64,000 bases of DNA, taken from NCBI RefSeq assembly GCF_001623875.1, contig NZ_LWAE01000012.1:1-64000 (forward strand). The letters are read 5' to 3'. The notes under the pieces are model-generated. The model did no database searches. It was not told where the DNA came from and saw only the letters and a list, made by a program, of their open reading frames with translations. Origin of the DNA: Clostridium magnum DSM 2767 (GTDB taxonomy: Bacteria > Bacillota > Clostridia > Clostridiales > Clostridiaceae). A program made the position numbers and the translations under genes. The first letter of the stretch is position 1. Each line of letters opens with the position of its first letter. Positions 27,761 through 37,484 of the stretch are shown piece by piece.

Positions 27761-29017
27761 CTATTGCCTTATTAATTTTAAAACTTTTTCTGATAATTGT
27801 ATTTGGAATAACAGCTCACTGTCTTTAAAGTCAATGTTCGTCAATTTGATAATACGTCTGATTCGATATTTTAAGGTATTATAATGAATGTGGAGGGCTT
27901 TTGCAGTTAAAGTAACATCTTGATTATGCTTTAAATAAGCACATAATGTTTCAAAAAAATCACTGTTTTTTCCTTCGTCCATATGAATTAAAGTTTTTGC
28001 AATTGGGTGAATAAGGATTTCAAGACGTGTTTTGTCTCCAAAGCTTAAAATCATATGTGTAACTATAAAATTATTATAATTTAAAATCCGCTCAGAACTG
28101 TTTAATTGACTTCCGATTGATAAACTGGTAATGGTTTGCTTATAATACTCTGATAAATCGTATAATTCATGAAAAACTTTACTAATGCCCGCTCTACAAT
28201 TATGTTTTTTCAATAGTTGATTAAATAAAGCCAGTTCATTTTCATTGAATATATTTTCCCCTTTAACATCAAACAAAATTACAATATGTTCGTCATAAAT
28301 AATTATTGTATCTCTGTTAAAATAATTTTGCAGCTTTCTCTTCAAGTGGTAAAGTATGTCTTGATTTTTATTTATATCATTTAACTCAATAGTAATAACA
28401 TATAAATTATCATAAAGTTTTAAGTTGAATAATTTTGCACGTTCACTTATTGCATCATGATCATATAATTTTTGATTTAACAGTGCTGCAATAAATGAAT
28501 CTACTAAAGGATTAGTGGATGAAAAATTTTCGCTTGAATCCCCAATTTTTAAAGAAAGAAATCTGCAGAGAGTGATTAGCATTTGTTCATCAAATTCAGT
28601 AATTGGTTTATTATATTCTAGAACTTTTAAATAGGCCAAAGGTTGTTTATTTCTTAAAACTCTGCCTACCAATTGGCTATGGTTTAATAATCCAGATTCC
28701 CACAAAATTAAATTAGAATTTGGATTATGCTCTTTTTCCCAATCTTGATCTATATCATTTTTCATAACTGAATTAACATACTCCTCAGTCACATAACCTT
28801 TTGAAAGCGTCCATTCCCACAGTGGTTCATTTTTTATTGTATTTCCTCCAGCATGAGCCATAAAACAAAGAGATACATCTACTAATAGCAAGGGGTTACC
28901 TAGATTTTCATATCCTACATCCAAAAGTTGCTGCACAGTTGTTCCTTTTTGACAAAGTTCTAATAATTTATTTGTAAAATTAATTATCTTAACCTGCATA
29001 TCAAATAAGTCCTGCAA
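27761..29017 (-). CDS. PucR/CdaR-type transcriptional regulator
   Basis: 418 residues. The N-terminal half is sensor-like (about 20-130). The C-terminus holds the PucR helix-turn-helix (about 360-410, TAKALHIHYNTLKYRIRRI). Such regulators usually activate catabolic genes next door in response to a metabolite. The start is TTG at 29017 with AAAGGAGGTG in front. It diverges from the iron alcohol dehydrogenase gene at 29249 across 231 AT-rich bases and converges with flavoenzyme 1, so it is the natural regulator of the block at 25.7-34.5 kb. Confidence 0.88.
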   Translation of the reverse strand: MQDLFDMQVKIINFTNKLLELCQKGTTVQQLLDVGYENLGNPLLLVDVSLCFMAHAGGNTIKNEPLWEWTLSKGYVTEEYVNSVMKNDIDQDWEKEHNPNSNLILWESGLLNHSQLVGRVLRNKQPLAYLKVLEYNKPITEFDEQMLITLCRFLSLKIGDSSENFSSTNPLVDSFIAALLNQKLYDHDAISERAKLFNLKLYDNLYVITIELNDINKNQDILYHLKRKLQNYFNRDTIIIYDEHIVILFDVKGENIFNENELALFNQLLKKHNCRAGISKVFHELYDLSEYYKQTITSLSIGSQLNSSERILNYNNFIVTHMILSFGDKTRLEILIHPIAKTLIHMDEGKNSDFFETLCAYLKHNQDVTLTAKALHIHYNTLKYRIRRIIKLTNIDFKDSELLFQIQLSEKVLKLIRQ

Positions 29018-29248
29018 AATATCACACCTCCTTTTGCTAATATTTTACTATTTATACTAATATAATCATATCAAAAATTAGTGAGGTAAACAATTACACA
29101 ATAATAAATATGAAATTCTCATAGTTGTAAAAAATTACAAAGTATAGTAGTGAAAATCTCAATATGGGACGAAGAAATTGAAGATAATGGATGATATAAT
29201 TTTGTTAAAGTTGATAAAAAAATAACAAAATTAATTGGGGGAATAAAA

Positions 29249-30394
29249 ATGATAAGAAGATATGGTCAACTCTGTACAGTAGCTTACGGTGCTGGTGCAG
29301 TCAATTCAACAGGAGAAATTGCTAAAGAGTTAGGTTTTAACAAGGTGCTGATTGTAACCGGTAAACATGCAGAGGCTTTAGGATATTGCCAAAAAGTAAT
29401 AGATAGTTTAAAAAAGGTAAATATAGAAACTATTATATTTAATGATGTAAAGATGGATGCACCAGACTACATAGTAGAAGCTGGTGGTAATATAGCTAAA
29501 AAAGAAAAGGTTGACGGTATTATCGGTATAGGTGGAGGAAGTGCCCTAGATACGACAAAAGGAATAGCTTGTTTTGCTACAAATGATATTACAATCCATG
29601 ATATGATTCACAATGGACCTATGAAAAATCTACCAATAAGATTTATTTTAATACCTACTACATCCGGTACTGGTTCGGAAAGTACATTTGTAGCAGTTAT
29701 TACAGACACTAAAAATCATGAAAAATTAGGATGCCCATCAACACCATCTTTTTCAATTTTGGATCCAGAACTTACTCTTAGCCTGCCAAATAATATAACA
29801 GTTTATACAGCCATGGATGCCTTTTCTCATTGTACTGAATCATTAACAAGTATGCAGCCAAATCCGCACTCAGATTTACTAGCTTATGATGCAATTGAAA
29901 GAATTGTAAAATGGCTTCCTGTTGCATGTAGAGAGCTAGATAATTATGAAGCTAGAGATAACCTGGCTTTAGCAAGTAATTTTGCAGGCAAATCCTTTAA
30001 TGATTCTACGGTTCATGTTGGTCATGCTATTGCGCATTCTTTAGGAGCCCAATTCCATATTGTCCATGGTATAGGATGTGCATTAGTGACACCAGTTGTA
30101 ATAGAGTTAACGGCTCCAGCATTTTCTGAAAAAATTAAAAAAATAGGTAAAATCATGGGTGTTACAGTTGACAGTGAAGATGAATCTGTCATTGGAAAGA
30201 CAGTTGCAGATGCTGTGCGTAAATTTATGAAATCACTAGGTGTTCCTTCTTGTAAAGAACTAGGAATTACACGGGAAGATATTTTAAGTTGTACAGATTA
30301 TGTACGTAACGAACCTTTACGCAACTTTGGAGGTGTTACTGTAACAGACGAGATGATTCCAGGATTACTTGGACAAATCTATGATGCATATTAA
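29249..30394 (+). CDS. Iron-containing alcohol dehydrogenase
   Basis: 381 residues, the usual family length. The NAD-binding GIGGGSALDTTKG (about 94-106) and PTTSGTGSE (about 137-145) lie before the metal-binding DAFSHCTES and HVGHAIAHSLGAQFHIVHG ligands. It interconverts an alcohol and an aldehyde or ketone with NAD(P)H. The next flavoenzyme follows 26 bases downstream, so the two are co-transcribed. The pairing suggests one pathway that reduces an unsaturated carbonyl compound and its alcohol. Confidence 0.92.
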   Translation: MIRRYGQLCTVAYGAGAVNSTGEIAKELGFNKVLIVTGKHAEALGYCQKVIDSLKKVNIETIIFNDVKMDAPDYIVEAGGNIAKKEKVDGIIGIGGGSALDTTKGIACFATNDITIHDMIHNGPMKNLPIRFILIPTTSGTGSESTFVAVITDTKNHEKLGCPSTPSFSILDPELTLSLPNNITVYTAMDAFSHCTESLTSMQPNPHSDLLAYDAIERIVKWLPVACRELDNYEARDNLALASNFAGKSFNDSTVHVGHAIAHSLGAQFHIVHGIGCALVTPVVIELTAPAFSEKIKKIGKIMGVTVDSEDESVIGKTVADAVRKFMKSLGVPSCKELGITREDILSCTDYVRNEPLRNFGGVTVTDEMIPGLLGQIYDAY

Positions 30395-30420
30395 TAGAAA
30401 GTATTAGGAGGGCTTTACTT

Positions 30421-32397
30421 ATGAGTTATGAGAATTTACTGTCTCCGATTAATATTGGAAGCTTAAAAATAAGAAATCGTGTTGTAATGGGTGCTATGGG
30501 GTCAGGAACAGCAAATGATAATGCAACTGTTTCTGAATGTGAATGTGCATACTATGCGGAAAGAGCTAAAGGAGGAGCAGGGCTTATTATTACCGAGGTT
30601 ACACGAGTAAACAATGATACTGGAATTATGATGCCCCGTCAAACTTCTGCAGCCACCGATGAATGTATCCAAGGACTTAGAAAGCTTGCAAATGCAGTAC
30701 ATTATTATGATGGTGCTATCTTTGTTCAACTACATCATCCAGGACGTCAAACTGTATGTGAAGCCATTGGCGGAAAGCCAACAATCTCCCCAAGTGGTAT
30801 AAAGAGTATGCTGACACAAGCAGAATGTCGTGAAATGTCAAACGCAGAAGTTAAGAGCCTTGTACAGGATTTTGTGAATGCAGCGGAAAGATGCTATAAA
30901 GCTGGCATTGATGGCGTTGAACTTCATGCAGCCCATGGATACATGCTAAATCAATTTATATCCCCATATACAAACAAACGAGTTGACGAATATGGTGGAA
31001 CTACTGAAAATAGAGCTCGTATTATTAAAGAAATAATTGAAGGAATTCGCGGGCGAGTTGGCCGTGAGTACCCAGTAATTATGAGGATTTCTGCTGATGA
31101 ATTTTTAAGAGATTCTGTATTCCCTATTAAAGAGGATGGATTATTATTAGATGAAGCTGTAGAGATCTGCAAGTATCTTGTACCTTTTGGTTTAGATGCT
31201 GTAAATGTATCTGCTGGAATTTATGAAACAATGAATAAGGCATGGGAGCCTACTTCTTACCAAGAAGGCTGGAAAATATATTTAGCAGAAGCTGTTAAAA
31301 AGGCTGTTAATGTGCCTGTATTTGGAGTAGGTACTATCCGTAATCCAGATTTTGCTGAAAAAATTATTTCAGAAGGAAAAGTAGATTGTGTAACCATTGC
31401 TAGAGGCTTATTAGCTGATCCAGATTGGGTAAAGAAAACTGCTGAAGGCAGAGTAGATGAAATCCGCAGATGTATGTCATGTTTAAATTGTATGGATTCT
31501 ATGCAGTCTAACGGTATGATAGGCGAACCATTTTCCTGTGCAATTAATGCAAGGACTGCTCACGAATGGTTTTATAATGATATTAGACAAGATGGAAACG
31601 GGCGTATGGTAGTTATTGTCGGAGGAGGACCGTCTGGAATGGAGGCGGCACGTATCCTTGCAGAGCGTAAGTTTAAGGTAGTATTATTTGAAAAAGATGC
31701 AGAACTTGGTGGACAATTATGCTTAGCAAATAAGCCACCTCACAAAGAAAAAATTAATTGGCTTATTCAGTATTTTCAAGTTCAGCTAAAAAAATTAGGA
31801 GTTGAAGTTCGTTTAAATACTCCAGCAACAATAGAAGCTATTGAGGAATTGAACCCATATGCAGTATTTATAGGCACCGGTTCTAAGTCTGTAGTACCAA
31901 AATCCATTTCTGGTGTGCAAGGTACAAATGTTTGTACAAGTTCAGATATTTTGTCAGGAAGAGTAAAGGTTTCAAATAAAAAAGTTGTAGTTGTGGGCTC
32001 TGGCATGACGGGACTAGAGACAGCGGAATTATTAGGAACAATGAATAACAAGGTTTATGTTGTGGAAATGGCAGATAGAATTGGTCCTGATGCAAGTTGG
32101 CAAAACTTAACTGACGTTCAAGGTAGATTAGAAAAAATGAATACGATTTTTATGCCATCCTATAAACTGGTAGAAATTAAAGATGATTCGATTATATTAC
32201 AAAAGAAAGATGGTGAAAAAGAGAAACTTTCAACTGAGCATGTAGTGCTTTCTTTAGGAGTATATGCTGATCAGACTTTAGCAGAAGAGTTAAGTACAAA
32301 CTTTGATAAGGTAATTAAAATTGGTGATTCTGCACAAATTGGCAGAATTGCAAATGCAGTATCTACAGGCTTTTCAGAAGCATATAGATTAAATTAA
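30421..32397 (+). CDS. Enoate-reductase-like flavoenzyme 2
   Basis: 658 residues with the same three-part layout as its paralogue at 25688. The OYE barrel has HAAHGYMLNQFISPYTNKR (about 168-186), the cluster motif is CMSCLNCMD (about 351), and the FAD and NAD domains have IVGGGPSGMEAA and VVGSGMTGLETAE. Leu is mostly TTA, as in the dehydrogenase gene upstream. TAGGAGGG lies before the ATG. The tandem arrangement suggests duplicated enzymes with different unsaturated substrates, or consecutive reductions on one molecule. Confidence 0.9.
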   Translation: MSYENLLSPINIGSLKIRNRVVMGAMGSGTANDNATVSECECAYYAERAKGGAGLIITEVTRVNNDTGIMMPRQTSAATDECIQGLRKLANAVHYYDGAIFVQLHHPGRQTVCEAIGGKPTISPSGIKSMLTQAECREMSNAEVKSLVQDFVNAAERCYKAGIDGVELHAAHGYMLNQFISPYTNKRVDEYGGTTENRARIIKEIIEGIRGRVGREYPVIMRISADEFLRDSVFPIKEDGLLLDEAVEICKYLVPFGLDAVNVSAGIYETMNKAWEPTSYQEGWKIYLAEAVKKAVNVPVFGVGTIRNPDFAEKIISEGKVDCVTIARGLLADPDWVKKTAEGRVDEIRRCMSCLNCMDSMQSNGMIGEPFSCAINARTAHEWFYNDIRQDGNGRMVVIVGGGPSGMEAARILAERKFKVVLFEKDAELGGQLCLANKPPHKEKINWLIQYFQVQLKKLGVEVRLNTPATIEAIEELNPYAVFIGTGSKSVVPKSISGVQGTNVCTSSDILSGRVKVSNKKVVVVGSGMTGLETAELLGTMNNKVYVVEMADRIGPDASWQNLTDVQGRLEKMNTIFMPSYKLVEIKDDSIILQKKDGEKEKLSTEHVVLSLGVYADQTLAEELSTNFDKVIKIGDSAQIGRIANAVSTGFSEAYRLN

Positions 32398-32409
32398 AAC
32401 AATCTTAGA

Positions 32410-32443
32410 CAAGCCTTCGTAAGGGCTACGGAGACGTAAATTT
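32410..32443 (+). repeat. 34-nt repeat, copy 2
   Basis: Starts CAAGCCTTCG and ends GTAAATTT with 16 bases between, exactly the same length as 1337-1370. Here it fills the gap between flavoenzymes 2 and 3 and has no terminator. It may mark an insertion or the recombination that brought flavoenzyme 3 in. Confidence 0.45.
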
Positions 32444-32466
32444 TTAAGTAGAAGGGGATGAATGAA

Positions 32467-34488
32467 ATGAGATCAAAATTTACCCATGTCTTCTCGCCTA
32501 TTAAAATAAGAGGTATAGACTTTAAAAACCGTATCGTTCTTGCACCACCGTCTCCTAATCTTGCCAGTACTGATGGTCTGGTTACACCGGAATTTGTAGA
32601 CTGGTTCCGTATGTTTGCACGTGGTGGCGTATGCACATTGTATGTGGGCAACTGTTCTATTGATATTACAGAATGTAAAGATGAAGCTTTTCAGCTTGAC
32701 CTTAGCGATGACAGATGCATTTTCCCATTAACATTATATGCTGATATGGGCAAACAGTATGGCTGCCATGCTTCTTTTGAAATTAATCATAATGGTGAAA
32801 ATACCGCTTTTGAGACTGTAGGACACCCTCCTTACAGCTCATCACCAAACATTTCTTCAAGTGAAGCTACACGTGCTGCAACCCTCGGAAGAGATCCTAT
32901 TCCAGCAATTGAAATGACACATAAAAAAATTGCACAAACCGTTGAAAAATATGCTGATGCTGCTGCACGGATGAAAAGAGCAGGAATGGATATCTGTCTT
33001 GTTCATGGTGGACATGGTAACCTTATTTCACAGTTTACCAGCCCTCTTTACAATCACAGAACAGATAAATATGGCGGTTCAACTGAGAACAGGGCAAGTT
33101 TCGCTATTGAAGTATGTGATGCTATCCGTAGAAAAGTGGGTGAAGACTTCGTAATCGAATTTCGTATTTCTGCTGATGAAATCGCAGAAGAGGGTATGCA
33201 TTTTGAAGAAACACTTGAACTTATCGGATTATTGAAGGATCATATTGATATTCTTCACGTTTCTGCCGGACTTCACAGTGACTTCAATATGAAATATTAC
33301 CGTAACTGGTGCCAGAACTATATGATGGACCGCTGCTTTAATGTTCATTTTGCACGAGATGTAAAGAAGGCTTATCCTGATCTTCTAGTGACTACAGTAG
33401 GTTCTATTACCAGTATTGAATATGCGGAGGAAATTATTGCTAATGGATGGGCTGATTTTGTTGCTATGTGTCGTCCGCTTATGGCAGATCCTGATATGCC
33501 TAGAAAGTATGCTGAGAATCGTCCTGAAGACAGACGTCCATGTTTGCGCTGCGATACTTGTGTAAAACATCTTTTTATTCCAAAACCAATCTATTGTGCC
33601 GTTAATCCTATTTCAGGAATGACAAGTGAACTTAGAGATGGTGTTGTTCCAAAGGTGCCTGTTAAGAAGAAAGTTGCCGTAATAGGAGGAGGCCCTGCTG
33701 GAATCCAGGCAATACAGACATTGCTTGACCGTGGACACGATGTAACTCTTTATGAAAAATCCAGTTCACTTGGTGGGAATGTAGAAGGGGCTGCAATTCT
33801 TCCTTTTAAAGTTGATTGCCAGGATTATTTAAAATGGCTTAAACATACAGCTGCACAGTGCGAAGCTGCAGGTGCAAAAATTTTATTTAATACAGATGCA
33901 ACACAAGATATACTTGATACTGAGAATTATGATGCAATTATAATTGCAGTTGGTTCTGATCCTATCATTCCTTCCAGTATTCCAGGAATTGATAAGAAGC
34001 ATGTACACTGGGCTCCTGATGCTGAAGCTGACAAGAATCTTGTTGGAGATAAAATTGTTATTGTAGGTGCCGGTGCTGTTGGTATTGAAGCTGCAATTGA
34101 ATTTCATGATGAAGGAAAAAATGTAACTATTATTGAAATGGAGGATCCAGAAAAGAGCTTCTTCAAGCTTATGGAAAGTTCAGGTACCAGTGCTATGGAA
34201 TTTCAGACTATACTTAAAGACAAAGGTATTCCTATAAAATACTTCAATCGTCTTAAAGAAATCTGTGATGATAAGGTTATCTGTGATAACCTTGAAACTG
34301 GAAAGACTGCTACGTACGAAGCAGATACGGTACTGCTTGCTATGGGAATGCGTTCAAGAACAGATAAGGTAGAAGAACTTCGCCACTGTGCTCCTGAAAC
34401 CAATGTTTATATAGTTGGTGACTGTCAGAAAGTTGGTACAATCGGTACAGCAGTGAACCAGGCATTCCAAGCTGCTCTTCATATCTAG
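32467..34488 (+). CDS. Enoate-reductase-like flavoenzyme 3
   Basis: 673 residues. The barrel has HGGHGNLISQFTSPLYNHRT (about 183-202), a cluster motif CLRCDTCVK (about 361), and IGGGPAGIQAIQ and VGAGAVGIEAA nucleotide-binding turns. Codon use differs from its upstream paralogue: CTT is frequent for Leu and the gene is visibly richer in G and C, which suggests separate acquisition. The ATG at 32467 is preferred because GAAGGGG lies 8 bases upstream; the ATG at 32458 would touch that site. A terminator follows. Confidence 0.9.
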   Translation: MRSKFTHVFSPIKIRGIDFKNRIVLAPPSPNLASTDGLVTPEFVDWFRMFARGGVCTLYVGNCSIDITECKDEAFQLDLSDDRCIFPLTLYADMGKQYGCHASFEINHNGENTAFETVGHPPYSSSPNISSSEATRAATLGRDPIPAIEMTHKKIAQTVEKYADAAARMKRAGMDICLVHGGHGNLISQFTSPLYNHRTDKYGGSTENRASFAIEVCDAIRRKVGEDFVIEFRISADEIAEEGMHFEETLELIGLLKDHIDILHVSAGLHSDFNMKYYRNWCQNYMMDRCFNVHFARDVKKAYPDLLVTTVGSITSIEYAEEIIANGWADFVAMCRPLMADPDMPRKYAENRPEDRRPCLRCDTCVKHLFIPKPIYCAVNPISGMTSELRDGVVPKVPVKKKVAVIGGGPAGIQAIQTLLDRGHDVTLYEKSSSLGGNVEGAAILPFKVDCQDYLKWLKHTAAQCEAAGAKILFNTDATQDILDTENYDAIIIAVGSDPIIPSSIPGIDKKHVHWAPDAEADKNLVGDKIVIVGAGAVGIEAAIEFHDEGKNVTIIEMEDPEKSFFKLMESSGTSAMEFQTILKDKGIPIKYFNRLKEICDDKVICDNLETGKTATYEADTVLLAMGMRSRTDKVEELRHCAPETNVYIVGDCQKVGTIGTAVNQAFQAALHI

Positions 34489-34511
34489 CCTTAAATTATT
34501 TCAATGTCTAC

Positions 34512-34553
34512 AAAAGTGCCTTCAGTATATAAACAAATTAAAGGCACTTTTGC
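34512..34553 (+). terminator. Terminator after flavoenzyme 3
   Basis: AAAAGTGCCTT pairs with AAAGGCACTTTT and runs into TTTTGC. Confidence 0.8.
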
Positions 34554-34648
34554 TCATTTAATAAATTAACTTTGATTTTGACATATTATAACGTATAATA
34601 CAGTTAGAGGGAGTTATATATTTTTATAGAAGTACAGGGGGGAATATT

Positions 34649-35554
34649 TTGAATACTACTATTATAAATCAGATAACTATACTAATGCTTATGCTGATAG
34701 TAGGAATTATTTTAAGAAAAAAAAGAATAGTTACAGATGAGGTAAGTAAGGGGCTTTCAAATATTTTAATGAATTTAACATTACCTTTTATGATTCTATA
34801 TTCTTTTAATTTTAAGTTTTCAACTGATATGTTACAAAAAGGCATTATGATGCTTTTATATTCTATTGCAATACATATTATTTTAATAATTTTAAGTAAA
34901 TTAGTATATTTTAAATTCGAGAATTCTAAGAAAAGTGCATTTAAATTTGCAACGGTGTTTTCAAATTGTGGATTTGTAGGATTTCCTGTAACTCAAGGTA
35001 TATTTGGGAATATAGGAGTATTTTACACATCAATTTTTCTAATCTCCTTTAATGTTTTTATATGGTCTTATGGAGTTATGCTTTTTTCAAGTGAAAGTGA
35101 CTTCAAAAGTATAAAGAAGAATCTTATAAACACGCCTCTTATATTTACTGCTTTAGGCATTATAATATTTCTTTTTTCTATAAAGCTTCCTTCACCATTA
35201 CTTAAAACTTTAGAGAGTATAGGAAATATGACAACTCCAATTTCAATGCTTATAATAGGAGCAATGTTGGCAGATGTTAGATTAAAAGATGTATTTAAAG
35301 GTTTTGATGTCTACTATTTAAATTTTGTAAAACTTATAGTTGCACCATTGTTAGTTTGTGCTATGTTAAAAATATTAGGCAGTGATAAGACTCTTTTGCA
35401 AATATGTGTAATTTTAGTATCAATGCCAACTGCAAGTTTAATAGGAGTTTTTGCAGAAAAATATGATTCAGACAAAGTTACAGCTTCAAAATGTGTCTTT
35501 TTAACTACTGTTTTATCCATAATTACGATACCTATTGTTGTTTCAGTAATATAA
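34649..35554 (+). CDS. AEC-family (auxin efflux carrier) permease
   Basis: 301 residues with about ten membrane segments in two halves. The conserved FSNCGFVGFPVTQGIFG (about 109-125) and MTTPISMLIIGAMLAD (about 195-210) are typical of AEC carriers, which move organic acids such as malate or malonate, mostly as exporters. TTG at 34649 is the start, after GGGGGGA. It is a single gene, possibly exporting an acid product of the flavoenzyme block, but no sequence link proves this. Confidence 0.88.
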   Translation: MNTTIINQITILMLMLIVGIILRKKRIVTDEVSKGLSNILMNLTLPFMILYSFNFKFSTDMLQKGIMMLLYSIAIHIILIILSKLVYFKFENSKKSAFKFATVFSNCGFVGFPVTQGIFGNIGVFYTSIFLISFNVFIWSYGVMLFSSESDFKSIKKNLINTPLIFTALGIIIFLFSIKLPSPLLKTLESIGNMTTPISMLIIGAMLADVRLKDVFKGFDVYYLNFVKLIVAPLLVCAMLKILGSDKTLLQICVILVSMPTASLIGVFAEKYDSDKVTASKCVFLTTVLSIITIPIVVSVI

Positions 35555-35606
35555 ACAATGTTTTATTAAGGAAAGCATGAATTAAATTTAATAATGTGAG
35601 GAAATA

Positions 35607-36947
35607 ATGAGCTTAATAATCAAGTATAATAGTTATCTATTGAAACAGGACTATAGTGAAAATACTCTAAACTTATATCAATATTATCTTAAGAAATTTA
35701 TGCATTGGCATCAGGAAGAAATGAAAAGGCCTCTTGGTCATAGTAAGCTGGAAAAAAGTACAGTGACACAATATATACAATACTTATCATCAAAGTATAG
35801 TACAGGCTATGTGAATAGCTATATTAAATTTATAGTATCCTATAATAAATTTCTCATAAATGAAGGCATACAAGAAAAAATGGTTGCTACTAACGACTTA
35901 ATAATAAAAACTCCTAAGAAAAAAGTTGAAAAGGTAAAAATAAGTGAAAGAGATGTTGAAGCTTTACTTATGGAAGTTTGTTCAAATGACAGTATTAAAA
36001 ATTCTACTATGCTCTGCCTAATAGCCTATGCAGGATTAAGGCCTAGTGAAGTAGTTGAACTTCAGTTAACAGATATAGATTTTGATAACAGGAAAATTTA
36101 TATAAGCGGTAAATATAAAAGGGATATAGCAATGAACTCAGCAGTAGAAAATTCTTTGAAACTATATTTAAGAGATGAAGAGATAATAAAAGATTATTTA
36201 TTTACAAATGAAAGAGATATGAAATATACTAGTACAGGAATACACTGGATACTTAGAAAGAATCGTTCTAATCCTAATGTAACCATAACTAATTTAAGAA
36301 ACTTTTATATATTAAAACTTAAATCTCAAGGATACAGCGAAAAAGAAATAGATGAAATACTGGGCTACTCAACTAGAAAAAAGGACTACACAAATAAAAA
36401 AATAAAAGAAATGCTTACAGTTAAACAGTTTGCAGAATTATTTGGAGCAGCTCCTTCCACTATAGTTAAATGGTGTAATAGTAATAAAATTGAAAGTTAT
36501 AAAAACTATTGGGGACATAGACGAATACCCTGTTCAGAAGCGGAAAGATTAAAAAATGAAAATAAATATCTGGTAGATAAAAAATATATAGAGAATTTTT
36601 TTCAAGAGTTAGTTCTAAAAGGAAAATTTAAGGTTTCAATAATTCTAATGCTTATAGCCTATGCTGGATTTAATGAAACTGAAATTTTGGATATTAAAAA
36701 AGAAAATGTAAACATAGAGAAAAAAGTTATTATAATTGGAGACAGCAAAGAAAAACACGTACCTCCAGTTATAGTTGAGCCTTTAATTCAATATTTAATG
36801 GAAGTTCCTGGTGATCAAAAGTATCTATTTGTAAATAAATTTGGCAAAAAACATGTAAAGCATAATATTAAGGATTTATTGAGAGGAAACTGCAAGGATC
36901 CTAATATAACTTTATCGGTTCTAAAAAAACATAGAAGTATAAAATAG
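35607..36947 (+). CDS. Degenerate tyrosine recombinase fused to an Xis-type HTH and a second recombinase-like domain
   Basis: 446 residues, an unusual fusion. Residues 1-90 are a phage-integrase SAM-like N-terminal domain. About 105-262 is a recombinase core with GLRPSEVVEL (Arg kept), but TNLR replaces the usual HxLRH and LGYS replaces LGHS; a possible Tyr remains in DYTNK. About 268-310 is a MerR/excisionase-like helix-turn-helix (LTVKQFAELFGAAPSTIVKW). About 330-440 is a second core-like domain with GFNETEIL where GLRxxE would be, so its Arg is lost. Catalysis is doubtful; a DNA-binding role is possible. AGGAAA precedes the ATG. Confidence 0.8.
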   Translation: MSLIIKYNSYLLKQDYSENTLNLYQYYLKKFMHWHQEEMKRPLGHSKLEKSTVTQYIQYLSSKYSTGYVNSYIKFIVSYNKFLINEGIQEKMVATNDLIIKTPKKKVEKVKISERDVEALLMEVCSNDSIKNSTMLCLIAYAGLRPSEVVELQLTDIDFDNRKIYISGKYKRDIAMNSAVENSLKLYLRDEEIIKDYLFTNERDMKYTSTGIHWILRKNRSNPNVTITNLRNFYILKLKSQGYSEKEIDEILGYSTRKKDYTNKKIKEMLTVKQFAELFGAAPSTIVKWCNSNKIESYKNYWGHRRIPCSEAERLKNENKYLVDKKYIENFFQELVLKGKFKVSIILMLIAYAGFNETEILDIKKENVNIEKKVIIIGDSKEKHVPPVIVEPLIQYLMEVPGDQKYLFVNKFGKKHVKHNIKDLLRGNCKDPNITLSVLKKHRSIK

Positions 36948-37005
36948 TCTGTGTAAACTCCGATGTGGATATAATAAAAAATATATGCTAGGGAGTACAC
37001 AGACT
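36946..37005. terminator. Long hairpin after the recombinase-like gene
   Basis: AGTCTGTGT...ACTCC pairs with GGAGT...ACACAGACT over an AT-rich loop. It lies between the recombinase-like gene and the convergent chemoreceptor relic. Confidence 0.65.
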
Positions 37006-37278
37006 TTATAAATTTGTTTTAGTAAAGGATATTTGAGCCCTCCAACTGAACCTATTTACAGATGTTATCATCTCTTCTGTAACACTATTTAAAATAGAAG
37101 CAGATTTTGCTAACTCATCTGCAGAGCTAGATAACTCCTCTGATGAAGCTGACATCTCTTCTGATGAAGCGCTTATTTCATCTGCTAGTGAAGAGGTACT
37201 GCTTACTCTAGTTATGATATTATTTTTTTCCTCATCTAAATGTGTAACTGATGTTGTTGCTTCATTGATTACTGATTA
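37006..37278 (-). pseudogene. C-terminal chemoreceptor relic
   Basis: On the minus strand about 88 codons end at TAA 37006-37008 and read SASSEEMSASSEELSSSADE before RFSWRAQISFTKTNL. The Ser/Glu/Ala pattern is the last part of a methyl-accepting chemotaxis protein. An in-frame stop lies just upstream and no signalling tip is present. Only the tail survives. The remainder of 37279-37484 holds the upstream region of the J-domain gene. Confidence 0.7.
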
Positions 37279-37484
37279 ATAACAAAGTTGTAGTAAATTT
37301 AACATTTTGTGTACTCATTCAAAAAAAATTAACAGTATATACATATTTTCGACATACTTTTGTTATATTAATGTGACATTGGTAATATATCATTAAGCTA
37401 TCAACTAAGTAAAAATATACGGAATAGATGATTGTAAAAGTACAATCTAGACATATTATTCTAGGATAGAAAGAGGAGTAACAT

